Shown in pieces: positions 15,101 through 22,237 of a DNA stretch of 31,321 bases. Origin of the DNA: a virus; the IMG/VR virus record IMGVR_UViG_3300044646_001704, positions 1 to 31,321 of that record; one strand, 5' to 3'. Position 1 is the stretch's first letter; each line of letters begins with the position of its first letter. The notes beneath the pieces are model-generated. The model made no database searches. It was given only the letters and a program-made list of their open reading frames with translations, and had not been told where the DNA came from. The position numbers and the translations under genes were made by a program.

Positions 15101-16242
15101 TTGGTCGTTGTCGTCGAGCCGGACAGAGAACCCGTACCCATAGCGATGTTTCCAAGGAACTGAGCCACTTGGAACGGGTAAGAGAGCTGCTGCAGGTATT
15201 GGTTGTAGAGCGCCTGCAAGCCAGCCTGCTGCGTCTGCTGAGCGGCCTGACCGGCGCCGAGCTGAGCTTGAGCGCCCTGTAGAGCGGCTCCCTGAGCCCC
15301 TGTGCCGAGCGCGGCAAGCTGCTGGGCCGTGCCAGCCCCCATGCCATAGAGGCCCTGCCCGAGCCCCTGCTGAGCCTGCGCGGCCTGCAAGGCCTGCTGA
15401 TACTGCTGCTGGCCGAGGCCCTGATAGGCCTGACCAAGCCCCAAGCCCATACCAAATTGCTGTTGGGCAAGATTTCCGAGCTGACCGGCTGCCGCCAATT
15501 GGGCTGCACGGTTTGCCTGCTCGGCACCAAGGCCGAGCTGTTGCTGCTGCTGAGCCGTTTGCAGGGCCTGCTGGTAGCCGCCACTGAAAAGATTCGAAAG
15601 GGTGCTGCCCCGGGCCAGCTCCTGCTCTCGGGCAAGATTGGCGGCAGCAATGCCTGCCCGGTCGCCACCAAAGGCGCCCGAGCGAATGGCATTTCCAAGC
15701 TGACCCATTTGAGCCTGCTCGGACTCTCGCCGCATAAGATCCAGCGTGCTCCCGGCAACCGCGCCGAGATACGGGTTCATGTATTGCCCGATTTGAGCGC
15801 CGCCTAATTCACCGGGCCTTACTGCCCCTGCGGCACCCCCAGTAAGCCCAAGGGCGGCCTGCTGAGCAGGTTGTGCGGAGCCATATGCGCCGCCAAAGGC
15901 TTGCCCGGCTTGCGTGCCGAGAGCAGCGCCAATGTCTTGCCCATAGCCAATATTCTGAGCGCCGGCCATGTAAAAGGGCATGGCGGCTTGTTGGGCGCCG
16001 GCGAGCTGATACTGCGCGCCAGTGAAATAAGGCTGAGCAAGCCCAGAGGCTTGATTGACGTTATAAATGCCGGCTTGTTGAGTCGGCGTGAGAGGGGCGA
16101 CAAAAGCGGACGGGTCATACGAGTAAGGCTGAAACGGAATGTTTGCAGTTTGCTCGGCACGCGCATTGACCGCGTTATATCGAGCCAGAACCTCTGGTGG
16201 GATCTGGACTGTTTGGGTTGAAGTTGAACTTTTGCCGCCCAT
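12187..16242 (-). CDS. giant internal virion protein with two S74-type chaperone modules, 1351 aa
   Basis: Starts MGGKSSTSTQTVQIPPEVLA. Residues about 60-370 are Gln/Ala/Gly-rich helical repeats (QQQQQLGLGAEQANRAAQ). A peptidase S74-like segment follows: FFSDRRLKEDV (S at about 387, K five residues later), then DGQPIYAYKYKG, LGLMAQDVEK and TVDYEK. A second, shorter copy, MLSDRRAKKDV...DGQPVYSFKYKES, begins at about 543. Next come Gly-rich and Pro/Ala-rich linkers, a hydrophobic stretch (PLLSGIAAMGTAPTYSLGVALAAGLG) near 934-966, and a helical C-terminal third. Size, linkers and the adjacent transglycosylase protein suggest a DNA-ejection core protein. Its role is inferred; the S74 motifs are seen directly. 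Confidence 0.75.
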   Translation of the reverse strand: MGGKSSTSTQTVQIPPEVLARYNAVNARAEQTANIPFQPYSYDPSAFVAPLTPTQQAGIYNVNQASGLAQPYFTGAQYQLAGAQQAAMPFYMAGAQNIGYGQDIGAALGTQAGQAFGGAYGSAQPAQQAALGLTGGAAGAVRPGELGGAQIGQYMNPYLGAVAGSTLDLMRRESEQAQMGQLGNAIRSGAFGGDRAGIAAANLAREQELARGSTLSNLFSGGYQQALQTAQQQQQLGLGAEQANRAAQLAAAGQLGNLAQQQFGMGLGLGQAYQGLGQQQYQQALQAAQAQQGLGQGLYGMGAGTAQQLAALGTGAQGAALQGAQAQLGAGQAAQQTQQAGLQALYNQYLQQLSYPFQVAQFLGNIAMGTGSLSGSTTTTKQPGGFFSDRRLKEDVREVGKTNDGQPIYAYKYKGEPRTQLGLMAQDVEKVKPEAVGEVGGYKTVDYEKATEDAARKRALGGPADPQEEERKRKAEAAVAEASKPVAAAPVGAAKVDLPKQGGGIDIPQENKAPPKLDAPEGVSAKDPTLEQASQIASIVATIAMLSDRRAKKDVHKVGELYDGQPVYSFKYKESVGKALGGAMGGAVDSADAYQGFQQGGSPGFAGPSDMAALLAAQAQMFGPYSQAGLYGGAPGGLPGGGGSYVPQGSLPVSSLTTAGSLPEAPSVLDSLEQAAKIGETGSNVYKKYQEYQERKRKREAEAPTPTSSTVGPRMAAGGEAMPYGGGKGAKLNIPTSAQSFTLATPGKLAEKESGLDELEKILDLAAKASSIGDSKKKAAGGTAGREGFQDGGTKKKGGLFSEILQDIQDYAGYGVTPESAAAQRQRLAQRDRTGATGSFEGAPDPVKQPDRPPVRPRPAASNTPAADAVAAAVSAPPAAAPAAAPRPGLDISAPTMMGAGALDSSLLQAPNIRMPTRGQKITEAISGARESLSKPENLIPLLSGIAAMGTAPTYSLGVALAAGLGAGTKSYTDIRKQLADIEKTKTDTQQTRVLTAAEAQTIPQNAIFVRAGLTYVVLADGKTVTLSEWHNMGKPPTAGAAQAGEIIKNLPGATPVSGASVPAATTPAAPQEPAVPGRPSSAEGDKAVGEYKWNPTISEANMAKARADSDALLSMPETQRNAFIAKSIADEEAINAAAISAAESGTSLNQLARQLAGLEGGFVGAGPLNSLRTTLIARINDIQQSLGVPQEYRLLPSDVDKSIIAQKLSTAMQFEGVQAAGQRAFQALNQIAAATPGAGMPRDAALEIMANMYIDKQKALDQARYLEDYKELASMPGMYKSAQARLAFRTDYNDQFYERQRQRLNQILKTGKNKTTGATLIDDIIDGKVDPAELDKELGMPGFTRFFFNR

Positions 16243-16245
16243 GAA

Positions 16246-16767
16246 TCAGTGCTCCCGTCTGTTTTCCTTCCCGGTCTTCGCCCCATACAGGAAGAAAGCA
16301 CCGCTTGGTTTACCAAACTGGCGCTCATACATTCGAACTTTGGCCTCGGTGCGGCTGTTCGACAATACACCAATGATAAGCGGTATTCCAAGCGTGTCAG
16401 CAACTCGCTTGCTGAATTCGCAAAGTTTACGCCCTCGACCACCCTTTGCGTTTCTAAAATCAGGGTGTATGAAGATGGCCTTTTCTTCAACGACATAATC
16501 GTCGGCGTACCACATGGTGCCGATCCTGAGAAGGACCACGCCTTCAATTTTATCGTTGGGCTTGCCGATCAAACCTACGATGCCGTAGTTAAAGCACAAG
16601 GCCGGGTAAATTTCTGCCGCTAGTTTTTGCGGATTAGGATTTAAAAAACCGTTCTCATCACAAGCCAGCGTGGCAATTTGCATGATCTCATCAAGATCCT
16701 CAGGTCGACCAGCGCGAATGCGCAAGCCTTCAGCATCAACTTTAATGTTTTTAAGAATGTCTTCCAT
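16246..16767 (-). CDS. GNAT N-acetyltransferase-like protein, 173 aa
   Basis: The ATG at 16767 is preferred over an in-frame TTG at 16773 because AAGGA lies at proper distance; it follows the upstream stop by two bases. The fold order fits GNAT enzymes: LRIRAGRPEDLDEIMQIA opens, IEGVVLLRIG is the central strand, and EEKAIFIHPDFRNAKGGRGR (about residues 94-113) forms strand beta4 plus the R/K-x-x-G-x-G acetyl-CoA loop. It ends with IPLIIGVLSN and the typical MYERQFGKPSGAFFLYGA C-terminal fold. Similar acetyltransferases are common in virion operons of short-tailed phages. Substrate unknown; it could modify a virion or host protein. Confidence 0.8.
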   Translation of the reverse strand: MEDILKNIKVDAEGLRIRAGRPEDLDEIMQIATLACDENGFLNPNPQKLAAEIYPALCFNYGIVGLIGKPNDKIEGVVLLRIGTMWYADDYVVEEKAIFIHPDFRNAKGGRGRKLCEFSKRVADTLGIPLIIGVLSNSRTEAKVRMYERQFGKPSGAFFLYGAKTGKENRREH

Positions 16768-16769
16768 AT

Positions 16770-17426
16770 TCAATCCTTTTTAGGTCCGGGTAGTTTCTGA
16801 AGTGTCTTAATAGTTTTCTTTCGATAGCTCTTCACAAATTCATCTAGCACGCGATGGCCAAGTTCGAGATCGCCCTCGCCAACCATGCGAACTTGCTCGG
16901 GTGATACAACATATTCGCCGCCAGCCGCAACGATGGGGACCGATTCTGACTCACCGCCATTAGCCTTACCGGGCAGATTGGAGCCATAAGGGCCGCCACC
17001 CATCTTAACGCTCGTCGGGCCAGAGTACGGCGTGCCCCCGAAGATGATTTTCATCTGCTTGAATCCGGCCATTGTGTTGCCTTCGCCCATGGCGCTGACA
17101 ATGTCGGCGGGAATTACATAGGAGCCACTCGGAACATGCATGGGGAGATGATCTGTCCGACCGGCAACATGACTATGGATCGGGCCAGTGTGCAGCTTGG
17201 TCACAGGCGCCTTGACCTTAGGCGAAGGCGGCTCTTTCATCTTCTTTGCAGGCTGATACAGACCGCCGGATGTCGTCGTCTCGACTTCATAACCGCCCAA
17301 AGCTTTCGCTTTACGTGCCGTATTTAAAGCGGCAGCGATGGCCTGCTTCTGCGGGTGGCCAGCATGCATCATTTCACTGATGTTGGAGCTGATGGTTTTT
17401 TGTGAGCTTCCTTTTTTAAGGGGCAT
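16770..17426 (-). CDS. virion-associated protein with duplicated motif (DUF6496-like N-terminus), 218 aa
   Basis: Starts [20 protein letters not shown]; a TTG 21 bases upstream would lie inside the previous gene and is less likely. The N-terminal pattern KKGSSxKTISxNIxEMxHxGxPxKQAIAxALxxAR recurs in small phage proteins (DUF6496-type, from memory). Two related motifs follow: [18 protein letters not shown] (100-117) and [18 protein letters not shown] (169-186). The C-terminus [22 protein letters not shown] is very basic. GGEYVVxPExV motifs are common in phage internal or tape-like proteins. Likely a minor virion protein. The start follows the upstream stop by two bases (TAATCATG). Confidence 0.7.
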   Translation of the reverse strand: MPLKKGSSQKTISSNISEMMHAGHPQKQAIAAALNTARKAKALGGYEVETTTSGGLYQPAKKMKEPPSPKVKAPVTKLHTGPIHSHVAGRTDHLPMHVPSGSYVIPADIVSAMGEGNTMAGFKQMKIIFGGTPYSGPTSVKMGGGPYGSNLPGKANGGESESVPIVAAGGEYVVSPEQVRMVGEGDLELGHRVLDEFVKSYRKKTIKTLQKLPGPKKD

Positions 17427-17428
17427 GA

Positions 17429-18676
17429 TTACACCGTCAAGTTCCAATAAGTGATTGCGCCAATGGCGTCACCGGTCCCACTAAGGGTTCTAATGCCAAG
17501 AGTATAGATATCACTGGCAGGTGCCAATGAAACGCCCAACTGCAAATCCCAGTTGTAAGCCAGTATTTCAGAGATAGGGGCTGAGCCTTGATTGCTGGCC
17601 GCAACATAGCCTTGCTCGCATATATCACCGCCCGTATACCCGCTAGCGGCTACATCAAATTCAACCGTTGCGTCAGAAGGAACCGCATTCCAAGAAGGAG
17701 TGCCTGTCAAAGTTGGGTTTTTAACAAGAACAAATTCAAAATCATCCGCAGAGTCTGGGAAAACGTTAAGAGTTCTAGGAAGAACAACGGCACCGTATCC
17801 CGTCGAGGCAAGGCGAATTGAAATTAAAGGCACGAATGTTGTGCCAAGGCCGGTTAAAGATGTTGACCTTCTTGCTACCTGAGGTTGAGAAATTTGCTCA
17901 TATCCACCTTCAGAAACAACACTGGAGCAAATTTGTTTTAGTGTTGCAGCGCCGCCAATAGTCCCTGTTGTTGTGATTTCATATCGAACAGGCAAAACGG
18001 CAGTTGTCATGTAAACCGTGTTGTTTACGTTCGCATTCTGAAATGTATGGCAAATAATGTACTGGCCATTAATAATGAAACCGCATCGGACGTTGCCCAC
18101 ACCAAGCCATTCAATGTCAGTCCAGAATATTTGCGACTTGGTAAGATCAAGAGTAAGTCCGCTTGCCCCCGTGCCATCCAACTTATCGCCATTCCAGTTC
18201 GCTTGTGTGGCCGCGTTGGTATCAACCGGCGAGCCGCTAACAGAAGATCTAACAACAAATGATTTTGTCGTTCCATTTAATTGAAAGAAAATGCCATTGT
18301 CTGCATTGAAATAACCTACGCGCTGGCGCAAGTTTGTTGTTGCCGTTGCCATGACAAAGGTAGCTAAAATTAAAAGACCTTTACCGGGCTGATATGGCAT
18401 GACGCGGAAACTTTGACGAACGGCAGAATCGCCGGAAGCTGTCGTTACGTTCAAATTAACGGCTGCTTGTGCCGCCGTGTATGTAATCGAGGCGCTGCCC
18501 GCAAGAGATTCTGAAAATTGAGCGTCTTTTGCAAACCTATTTTTGCTATCAAAAATAGTGTAAGGCTGGCTTACTCTAAGCCTTCCAAAAGCATCAACCG
18601 TAGGGCCGCCAAACTGCGTGTACTGAGCAGTGGAAGTAGATGACCCAATCGGCGGAAATAACGAAATCGTGCTCAT
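17429..18676 (-). CDS. virion structural protein, 415 aa
   Basis: Starts [20 protein letters not shown]. The segment [20 protein letters not shown] (about residues 27-46) is a signature I associate with structural proteins of tailed phages, often near decoration or neck genes. The rest is beta-rich with repeated Ser/Thr strands ([40 protein letters not shown]) and no enzyme motif. No membrane segments. Its ATG overlaps the stop of the small upstream structural gene by four bases, so the two are probably made in similar amounts and may form one complex. Confidence 0.75.
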   Translation of the reverse strand: MSTISLFPPIGSSTSTAQYTQFGGPTVDAFGRLRVSQPYTIFDSKNRFAKDAQFSESLAGSASITYTAAQAAVNLNVTTASGDSAVRQSFRVMPYQPGKGLLILATFVMATATTNLRQRVGYFNADNGIFFQLNGTTKSFVVRSSVSGSPVDTNAATQANWNGDKLDGTGASGLTLDLTKSQIFWTDIEWLGVGNVRCGFIINGQYIICHTFQNANVNNTVYMTTAVLPVRYEITTTGTIGGAATLKQICSSVVSEGGYEQISQPQVARRSTSLTGLGTTFVPLISIRLASTGYGAVVLPRTLNVFPDSADDFEFVLVKNPTLTGTPSWNAVPSDATVEFDVAASGYTGGDICEQGYVAASNQGSAPISEILAYNWDLQLGVSLAPASDIYTLGIRTLSGTGDAIGAITYWNLTV

Positions 18677-19089
18677 GCGATCAAGCCTCCAGAGGCCGTG
18701 ACCGTGCAGCCCGTAGTCGATCCCTTAACCTGAACAGTGGTTCCAAATGACATTGTGATCGCGCCAGTCCATTGCATGGTGCTATAGCCCGGCAAGTTGG
18801 CATTAAAAAAGATTGCATTTGACGCGGCTGCAGAGCCATTAACCGGCACCACCGATACGTAGATGCCTATGGGCGATGCCGTGGTATTGCAGATCTCAAT
18901 ATCGCGAAGAATGGCTGTTGACGTATTTGGCACCGTGTAGATGGTTGCATAAGACGCCGTCATAGCTGCCTGTCCCATCTTCGTGGGAGAGGCCAAAGAA
19001 GCCAGAATGTTCATCGACGTCGCGATGCTGTTGATGCCAACAACGCCGTTTTTCTGAGCGGTCAAAACATCTGACAGTGAAGTACTCAT
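18673..19089 (-). CDS. small virion structural protein, 138 aa
   Basis: Starts MSTSLSDVLTAQKNGVVGIN. An N-terminal helix of about 30 residues leads to a beta-sandwich-like domain (YATIYTVPNTSTAILRDIEI, PIGIYVSVVPVNG) ending in strands MSFGTTVQVKGS and [10 protein letters not shown]. The compact beta domain resembles small decoration or fibre-joining proteins. It is joined by overlaps to genes on both sides (TGATG with the 772-aa gene, ATGA with the 415-aa gene). No specific function recognised. Confidence 0.7.
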   Translation of the reverse strand: MSTSLSDVLTAQKNGVVGINSIATSMNILASLASPTKMGQAAMTASYATIYTVPNTSTAILRDIEICNTTASPIGIYVSVVPVNGSAAASNAIFFNANLPGYSTMQWTGAITMSFGTTVQVKGSTTGCTVTASGGLIA

Positions 19090-21407
19090 CAGAATTTACC
19101 GTCCTGCTGGAATCGATATCGAATGTTACCGATACGCCAGAAACTATCAGCATCATTGCTCTCGAGCGTAATCGACACCAATCGACCCCTGAATCGAGGC
19201 GTGATGTACTCGACAGACTGAGTCATGGGGAATGGGCCGTAAGTTTTTGGCGTCGCGCCGGCATAGTCCAGAACGTTAAACGTCAGATTGATCGTGGCGT
19301 TCTGAGGACCGTTGAATTCACCCCACTTCATGTCTGGCCAGATCTGGTCGATGAACATCTTCAGGTCTGCTTCATTCATGACAAAGTAACCCGTCGTGAA
19401 GCTCGAGACCATGGGAGACGTGTCATTGTTGTAGCCAACTTCGTGCTGATAGATGTAGGTGTTGTTCCCATCAGCTCCAATCGGCGAACCAAAGACAGAC
19501 TGATCGATCCATGCCGTTCGGGACAATAAACCGTAATCCCATACCTGCAAAGCTGTGTTGTACTTGACGTATGCGTTAATTTCTCCGCCATTACTTTTTG
19601 TCGGGTAATACCAAGTCACCTCAGCAAAGCGAGTGTTGACAGCGCACCGAATCTTATCAAGGTTGTTTGTATCAAGATCTTGGAAGATAACGTCCCAGAC
19701 AGGGCATGAAACCATTTGCACGCCACTTCCTGCGAGCATAAAAAATTGCGTAGGACCCATCCAATAGAAGACGCCGTTAAGAGCGCCGGCAGCCTTCTTT
19801 GCAATCAGTCCGCAATTGGCGCCCACCTCGTTAAATGAATAAACGAATGGCGGCCCAATGTACTGCATGGAGTACAGGTTGATATCAGTCCAGATCAGAG
19901 CTTGTTGAGCTGCCTGCAAGCAACCTACGATCCTTGACCCCTTGGCAAGCCGGAACGAACCGGCTTGATTGGTGACGGTACCAATCCAAGTGTTGTAGTT
20001 ATTGACATCGCTCCAGCGCAAAAGAAGCGGGTCTGGTACGCCTGTAAAAGTTGAGCCCCAAGACACGATTTGCCTTTGCGGCATGGCAACAAACGAGCCA
20101 TCATTATAGGTCGGGCCGCTCGAAAGAATGGTTGAAAACGGTTGGCCAATCAGCGGGTCCCATTTGAAGATAGGCTGAAATGGCGTTTTGAAAACATAGA
20201 TATCACCACCACTGACATAGGCCGTGGTTATGGCTGATGCGACAGTGAGGCTGCCAGAGGATGAAGCAGTTACGTAGTACGATCCGTTATAAGTAGATGG
20301 AACCACATTTGTGATCACCACATACTCGCCGACAACGGGCGTGTAATTCTGAGAGAAAGTAAACGTGGCGGCAGAGCCTGATCCTGTTACTCCTGTAACA
20401 GTCAGATTGATCTGCTCTTCAATTGGATTTGATATGAGCTGTTCGCCCCAGTTATCAAGTGTCCAATCCTCGGCATTTAACGGGTCTCCGGTTGCCGGGA
20501 TGATGGCTGTTCCGACGCCATAACCACCTGAGCCGTATGCGCCAACGCCATAACCTGTGCCGGCTGGAATAGCGCCTAATCCATAGCTGTAGATGTACCG
20601 AGCCCGACCACCGTTAAGCGTGGCTGTAGCGGTTGCAGATGCCTCAACATCTCCAACAATGACAAATACGCTTGAACTGACAACTTCAATAACAACGTAA
20701 TTGCCAAAGATTAAAATTCCGCCGACAAGCGTCGGCGTGACAATAGAGAATGTGCTACCTGCCGTTTGGCCATGATCTGGAAAAGTAACTTGAATTTGCT
20801 CATCGCCAGAAGTTGTATCAAAAATTGGCAATACGGGCGTATTGTCAGTCGTTAATGCTGCTACTGGCGAGCCCAAGGCATCTCGAGCTTGGATGTGATA
20901 GGCCGTGGCAGACAAGAAGTTGTCAGGGTTACACTGATAAAGACCATAAATGATCAAGCCGCCAATGTTGATAGGCGTGGCGACATAGACCGAGTTGTAG
21001 ATTGTTTGATTTTGAAGCGTGGAATCGGTAATGGTAACAATCGAGCTTCCAGCAGTCGTGTCAACAACCGGCGTAATATTGTCTTCGTTTCGAGTTGGCG
21101 TGATGTCTTTTTGGCCATTGTCTCGAATGGCATAAAGACTTGCTTCGTACGTGTTGGTCTCATTCTGATTACCAACGCCAAGGTACTTGTTTGCCTCAGT
21201 ATCTTGCCAAGCCCAAAGAGCCCTTGTGATAGAGGGCATGTAATTGGGGTAAAACTTGACCCATCCACCTAGTTTTTGAACAAGACCAAGTCCTGTACGG
21301 TCATAAATAAATCGAATGAACTGGGATTCCGATATTCCGGCCTCGTTCAAAGCCGGCGTTTGGTTCTGGTCTACGCCGGGTTTTAATTTAACTGATGCGT
21401 GAGGCAT
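19089..21407 (-). CDS. large tail protein, beta-propeller/stabilisation-type, 772 aa
   Basis: The opening VKLKPGVDQNQTPALNEAGI, then FIRFIYDRTGLGLVQKLGGW, followed by RALWAWQDTEANKYLGVGNQ, is a pattern shared by large tail proteins that resemble P22 gp10-type DNA-stabilisation or tail-hub proteins. The middle has several beta repeats (VTGSGSAATFTFSQNYTPVVGEYVVI). The C-terminal third carries blade-like segments (GVFYWMGPTQFFMLAGSG) and ends FRGRLVSITLESND...FWRIGNIRYRF, a closing motif typical of such proteins. It lies next to the adaptor-like gene (gap three bases), which fits a place in the neck or tail. Family assignment is by pattern only. Confidence 0.65.
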   Translation of the reverse strand: MPHASVKLKPGVDQNQTPALNEAGISESQFIRFIYDRTGLGLVQKLGGWVKFYPNYMPSITRALWAWQDTEANKYLGVGNQNETNTYEASLYAIRDNGQKDITPTRNEDNITPVVDTTAGSSIVTITDSTLQNQTIYNSVYVATPINIGGLIIYGLYQCNPDNFLSATAYHIQARDALGSPVAALTTDNTPVLPIFDTTSGDEQIQVTFPDHGQTAGSTFSIVTPTLVGGILIFGNYVVIEVVSSSVFVIVGDVEASATATATLNGGRARYIYSYGLGAIPAGTGYGVGAYGSGGYGVGTAIIPATGDPLNAEDWTLDNWGEQLISNPIEEQINLTVTGVTGSGSAATFTFSQNYTPVVGEYVVITNVVPSTYNGSYYVTASSSGSLTVASAITTAYVSGGDIYVFKTPFQPIFKWDPLIGQPFSTILSSGPTYNDGSFVAMPQRQIVSWGSTFTGVPDPLLLRWSDVNNYNTWIGTVTNQAGSFRLAKGSRIVGCLQAAQQALIWTDINLYSMQYIGPPFVYSFNEVGANCGLIAKKAAGALNGVFYWMGPTQFFMLAGSGVQMVSCPVWDVIFQDLDTNNLDKIRCAVNTRFAEVTWYYPTKSNGGEINAYVKYNTALQVWDYGLLSRTAWIDQSVFGSPIGADGNNTYIYQHEVGYNNDTSPMVSSFTTGYFVMNEADLKMFIDQIWPDMKWGEFNGPQNATINLTFNVLDYAGATPKTYGPFPMTQSVEYITPRFRGRLVSITLESNDADSFWRIGNIRYRFQQDGKF

Positions 21408-21410
21408 GAA

Positions 21411-22190
21411 TTATCTCGGGGGATTTGCAGTTGGCGTGGGGCTATAAGACGTCCAAGCTCCAGACTCAAATTTCTTTCTGAATTCCTCAACAACAGCCCC
21501 GCGTAACAAGGCCTGATATTGACTCTCGTAGCTCTGCGCCATAGCCGGGTCATCAGACTGACGGCCAAAGTTTCTCTGGAAGGCGCTGATGTAAATCATG
21601 CTTGCCATGATCAAAAGGTCAGGCAAATAAGAGCTGATAAAGGTCGAAGCCGTAGCGGCCAGAACAGGTGTTGCGGAGTTCTTGGCCAGAGAGGGCATGC
21701 GAATCGTGCCCGTCGCGGTGCCCGAATAGCTGGCATCGCTGTAAGGGCCGAAGAGAATATTGATCGACGTGTTGCCGCCGGTATTTCTGTCTCCGCCGTA
21801 CATAGCAAAGTATTTTGGGCGGCCACGGGCAGCCGTTGCCGTGCTGCTATAAACGTTCTGCAGCCACTCTACGGTCGTCGGTAGGAGCGTATAACCGACC
21901 CCGCCGCTAGAAAGGTTGACCGTTTGCAGAGTGACAAAGTCATCCGTATTGATCTGCAGGAGGTTGACGCCGGTAGTGAAGGTAATGGGCAGAGACGTCT
22001 TCAGGTTCAGAAGGTCAAGGTCGCGCTGAATCCGCAGCTCGGCATAGTTCAACATCTGTGGAATCAGGTCATTAAATGCCTGATCTACGCCCTCCACAAT
22101 GCCCCCAACCGTCTGGGTGTCGACCACGGCCAAGGTCGCAATTTGCGTCACGTACGAGTTATAAGTCAGCGGTGTAGTCGCGACAGCCAT
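21411..22190 (-). CDS. adaptor-like head-tail connector protein, 259 aa
   Basis: Starts MAVATTPLTYNSYVTQIATL. Helical N-terminus with FNDLIPQMLNYAELRIQRDL, then SLPITFTTGVNLLQINTDDF strands, GRPKYFAMYGGD, a FGPYSDASYSGTATGTIRMP strand pair and a C-terminal helical bundle (YESQYQALLRGAVVEEFRKK). This helix, beta-sheet, long C-terminal helix order, with P-x-Y-F and a Y-rich strand, is the pattern of phage adaptor proteins that link portal and tail. A second adaptor-type protein is present at 29397-30089. It precedes the large tail protein, consistent with neck assembly. Moderately sure of the fold, less sure of the exact position in the virion. Confidence 0.65.
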   Translation of the reverse strand: MAVATTPLTYNSYVTQIATLAVVDTQTVGGIVEGVDQAFNDLIPQMLNYAELRIQRDLDLLNLKTSLPITFTTGVNLLQINTDDFVTLQTVNLSSGGVGYTLLPTTVEWLQNVYSSTATAARGRPKYFAMYGGDRNTGGNTSINILFGPYSDASYSGTATGTIRMPSLAKNSATPVLAATASTFISSYLPDLLIMASMIYISAFQRNFGRQSDDPAMAQSYESQYQALLRGAVVEEFRKKFESGAWTSYSPTPTANPPR

Positions 22191-22237
22191 GGGGTATTAC
22201 CGCCCTCTACGCAGATGTTTGGGGGGATGATAACTAA
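22191..22237. other. intergenic gap with no gene
   Basis: 47 bases between the adaptor-like gene and the glycosyltransferase fusion, one of the larger gaps in the late operon. It contains a G-run (GGGGGG at about 22222-22227 on the + strand) and no clear hairpin. No promoter is evident. Confidence 0.4.

Noticed and set aside
14622-15758. Second minus-strand frame, 378 aa, Arg/Ser/Pro-rich
   Set aside because: Alternate frame inside the 1351-aa gene, with low-complexity composition typical of shifted GC-rich Gln/Ala/Gly codons.
12187-16242. Tape measure protein
   Set aside because: The length would fit a long-tailed phage, but no tail tube, sheath, chaperone frameshift pair or baseplate genes are near. 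The transglycosylase neighbour and adaptor genes favour a podovirus ejection protein.
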